64,000 nt of DNA, taken from Streptomyces niger. GTDB taxonomy: Bacteria > Actinomycetota > Actinomycetes > Streptomycetales > Streptomycetaceae. Every line of letters begins with the position of its first letter. The stretch's first letter is position 1. A program made the position numbers and the translations under genes. Positions 62,081 through 64,000 of the stretch are shown here, in pieces. The stretch lies in the NCBI RefSeq assembly GCF_000718305.1, contig NZ_JOFQ01000008.1, positions 248,001 to 312,000 of the forward strand. The letters run 5' to 3'. Below the pieces are notes generated by a model. The model searched no databases, was not told the origin of the DNA, and saw nothing but the letters and a program-made list of their open reading frames with translations.

Positions 62081-62791
62081 ATGACGTTGCAGGCCGCCGG
62101 GCGGCAGTCACTGGTGGACACCGTCGTCGACGCGCTACGGGCGCAGCTGAGCGCCGGCGAGTGGCGCATCGGCGACCGGATCCCCACCGAGCACGCGCTC
62201 GCCGAGCAGCTCCAGGTGGGCCGGAACACCGTCCGCGAAGCGGTACGGGTCCTCGTGCACGCCGGGATGCTCCGCTCCCGCCAGGGTGAGGGGACGTTCG
62301 TGGTCTCCGCCGCCGATCCCGCCGCGATCATGCGCGGCGTACAGAGGTCGGGCGTCCGTGACGTCCTCGAAGTGCGTATCGCGCTGGAGACCGAGGCCGC
62401 CCGGCTGGCGGCGCTGCGCCACGAGCCGACGGACCTGGAACGGATGCGGGCAGCGCTGGACGCACAGCGCGGCCTGGAGGACGCCGAGGGCCGCGTTCCG
62501 GCCGGCAGCCTGGAGTTGTACGCGGACCACGACATCGCGTTCCACCAGGCCGTCGTGGGCGCCGCGCACAACGCCGCGCTGAGCGCCACGTACGAGTGGT
62601 TCAGCAGCTCCGTGCGCGAGGCGCTGGTCTCCGGACTCGGCGACCGGGAGATGCCGCAGCTGCTGCACGGTGATCACCACGCGGTCCTGGAGGCGATCGC
62701 CTCGGGCGACCCGGACGCCGCCGAATCGGCCGCCCGCACGCTGCTGGACCGGCCGAAACGCGCGGTGGAGGCGCTGCTCACCGAACGGTGA
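62081..62791 (+). CDS. GntR family regulator, FadR/FCD subfamily
   Basis: 236 residues; GAGGAG six bases before ATG. N-terminal GntR winged helix: LVDTVVDALRAQLSAGEWRIGDRIPTEHALAEQLQVGRNTVREAVRVLVHAGMLRSRQGEGTFV. C-terminal FCD helical ligand domain (RDVLEVRIALETEAARLAA, HDIAFHQAVVGAAHNAAL, LLHGDHHAVLEAIASGDPDAAE) with the metal-binding Asp/His set. It likely regulates the adjacent downstream transporter. Ligand unknown. Confidence 0.93.
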   Translation: MTLQAAGRQSLVDTVVDALRAQLSAGEWRIGDRIPTEHALAEQLQVGRNTVREAVRVLVHAGMLRSRQGEGTFVVSAADPAAIMRGVQRSGVRDVLEVRIALETEAARLAALRHEPTDLERMRAALDAQRGLEDAEGRVPAGSLELYADHDIAFHQAVVGAAHNAALSATYEWFSSSVREALVSGLGDREMPQLLHGDHHAVLEAIASGDPDAAESAARTLLDRPKRAVEALLTER

Positions 62792-62894
62792 CGCGGCGCG
62801 GCCGTACGCCCCGCCACCGGCCGTTCGGCCGCCCTCGCCCCTTGCCGCACGCCGTGTACGGAATTCCCCGCACCGACAGGAGAGTCACCGCACC

Positions 62895-64000
62895 ATGCCC
62901 GGGACCCGACCCGAATCCCCGCCGGCCGCCGGTACGCCGTCCCGCGACGACACGCCGCTGATCGACGCCGAGGAGGACCTGACGCCGGCGCCGCCGCTCG
63001 CCACGGCCCGCCGCCGGCTGCGGACGCACCCCGCCCTGCTGCTCCTCGGGATCGTCCTCGCGTCCCTCAACATGCGGGCGGCGCTCGCCGGGGTGTCGCC
63101 GCTGCTCGGCGAGATCGGCGACCACTTCGGGCTGAACGCCACCGCCAGCAGCCTGGTCACCGTGATCCCACTGGTCTTCATGGGCCTGGGCTCCTACGTG
63201 GCGCCGAAGCTGGCCCGGCGTTGGGGTACCGAGACCGTCCTGTTCAGCGCGCTGGTCCTGCTGTGCTCGGGCATCGTCGTCCGCGTCGCGCCGCCGCTGG
63301 TGGCGCTCTTCGTGGGCTGCGCGCTGGTCGGCGGGTCCATAGCCCTGCTCAACGTCCTGATGCCCGGCCTGATCAAGCGCGACTTCCCCGACCGGGCCGC
63401 GCCCATGACCGCGCTGTACACCACGGCGATGGTCCTCGGCGCGACCATCTCCGCCGCCACCTCCGTGCCGCTGGAGAACGCGCTCGGCGGCTGGCAGGGC
63501 TCGCTGGTCTCGTGGGGGCTGCTGGCCGCGATCGCCGCGCTCGTCTGGCTCCCTCAGGTGGTCATCGCCCGGTGCGGCGCGCGGCACGGGGAGGCCGCTG
63601 CCACCCCGAAGCACACCGTCGAGACCGGCCCGAAGCTCAACCGTTCGCCGCTGGCCTGGCAGGTCACGCTCTTCATGGGATCGCAGTCGCTGATCGCCTA
63701 CGTGGCCATCGCCTGGCTGCCGACGGTCTTCACCGACCACGGGATGGCCAAGGCGCAGGCCGGGCTGGTCTTCGCGTTCAGCACGCTGCTGCAGATGGCC
63801 GGCTCCTTCGTGGTGCCGGTACTGGCCGGCCGGATGCGGCGGCAACGGCTGCTGGCGGCCGGCGTCGCCGCCTTGATGGCGCTCGCCTGCGTGGGCCTGC
63901 TCGTCGCGCCGGTGGCCGGGGCCTGGGTGTGGGCCACGCTCCTCGGCATCGGGCAGGGCGGTGCGCTGGGCCTGGCGCTGACCATGATGGTGCTGCGGGC
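62895..64000 (+). CDS. MFS transporter, CynX/NimT-like, 3' partial
   Basis: Runs off the window end, about 368 residues visible. Cytoplasmic N-terminal tail, then helices beginning HPALLLLGIVLASLNMRAALAGVSPLLGEIGDHFG, where NMRxAxxxVSPLL is the CynX/NimT family motif. Further helices: ASSLVTVIPLVFMGLGSYVAP, VLFSALVLLCSGIVVRVA, LVALFVGCALVGGSIALLNVLMPGLIKRDFP. Family members carry cyanate, 2-nitroimidazole or other small compounds. Its regulator is probably the GntR protein just upstream on the same strand. Confidence 0.9.
   Translation, partial: MPGTRPESPPAAGTPSRDDTPLIDAEEDLTPAPPLATARRRLRTHPALLLLGIVLASLNMRAALAGVSPLLGEIGDHFGLNATASSLVTVIPLVFMGLGSYVAPKLARRWGTETVLFSALVLLCSGIVVRVAPPLVALFVGCALVGGSIALLNVLMPGLIKRDFPDRAAPMTALYTTAMVLGATISAATSVPLENALGGWQGSLVSWGLLAAIAALVWLPQVVIARCGARHGEAAATPKHTVETGPKLNRSPLAWQVTLFMGSQSLIAYVAIAWLPTVFTDHGMAKAQAGLVFAFSTLLQMAGSFVVPVLAGRMRRQRLLAAGVAALMALACVGLLVAPVAGAWVWATLLGIGQGGALGLALTMMVLR

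Overview
The window is high-GC actinobacterial DNA, almost certainly from a Streptomyces chromosome. Evidence: very high G+C with strong third-position GC, GTG/TTG starts with GGAGG ribosome sites, a subtilisin-inhibitor (SSI) family protein, SigE-family sigma factor, SpoIIE-type phosphatase and HATPase regulators, and the copper operon ycnI-sco-ecuC-copCD-dtpA next to pheA and serS, an arrangement I recall from Streptomyces. No rRNA, CRISPR array or complete transposon was seen.

Layout. 0-6 kb: a 5'-truncated 14-helix MFS exporter carrying carboxypeptidase-regulatory-like repeats, a YceI protein with the same type of domain, and a self-regulated MFS/TetR efflux pair. 6-12 kb: a tightly overlapped minus-strand operon of response regulator, histidine kinase, GT2-GtrA glycosyltransferase and GT39 glycosyltransferase, with an 11-bp-phased repeat site upstream of the regulator. 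12-15.8 kb: amidohydrolase, DUF2797, GlxA/AraC regulator and a divergent flavin oxidoreductase. 15.8-16.4 kb: two identical tRNA-Arg(ACG) genes and tRNA-Ser(GCT). 16.6-22 kb: an SSI-family inhibitor and a 1505-residue degenerate hybrid kinase with a huge disordered linker. 21.7-26 kb: an acyl-CoA ligase with a repeat-altered C terminus, a SigE-family sigma factor, and a secreted glycoside-hydrolase-like protein.

26-31.7 kb: five genes on the minus strand that match in content the mycobacterial igr steroid side-chain operon (two acyl-CoA dehydrogenases, MaoC-DUF35 protein, MaoC protein, Ltp2-like aldolase), here without cyp125, mce4 or kstR and with many short in-frame repeats. 32.5-34.3 kb: a degenerate second copy of the tRNA-Ser(TGA) 3' half and the intact tRNA-Ser(TGA) flank an atypical membrane-protein gene, probably an integration scar. 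34.5-42.4 kb: HtrA-type protease, glycerophosphodiesterase, HATPase regulator, SEC-C/DUF5926 protein, secreted protein and primase-polymerase-like protein. 42.9-51 kb: a 47-codon gene coupled to a SpoIIE/GAF phosphatase-like protein lacking metal ligands, aminopeptidase P, TetR with a clear operator, an NB-ARC/TPR protein and another HATPase regulator.

51.4-58.2 kb: an extracytoplasmic copper-handling operon. 58.3-64 kb: pheA, an intergenic region rich in DnaA-box-like sequences, serS, HAD phosphatase, GntR/FCD regulator and a CynX/NimT-like transporter running off the end. A recurring oddity is the abundance of short tandem repeats, both between genes and in frame within conserved protein families. 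Names and functions rest on family recognition by eye; no searches were run.
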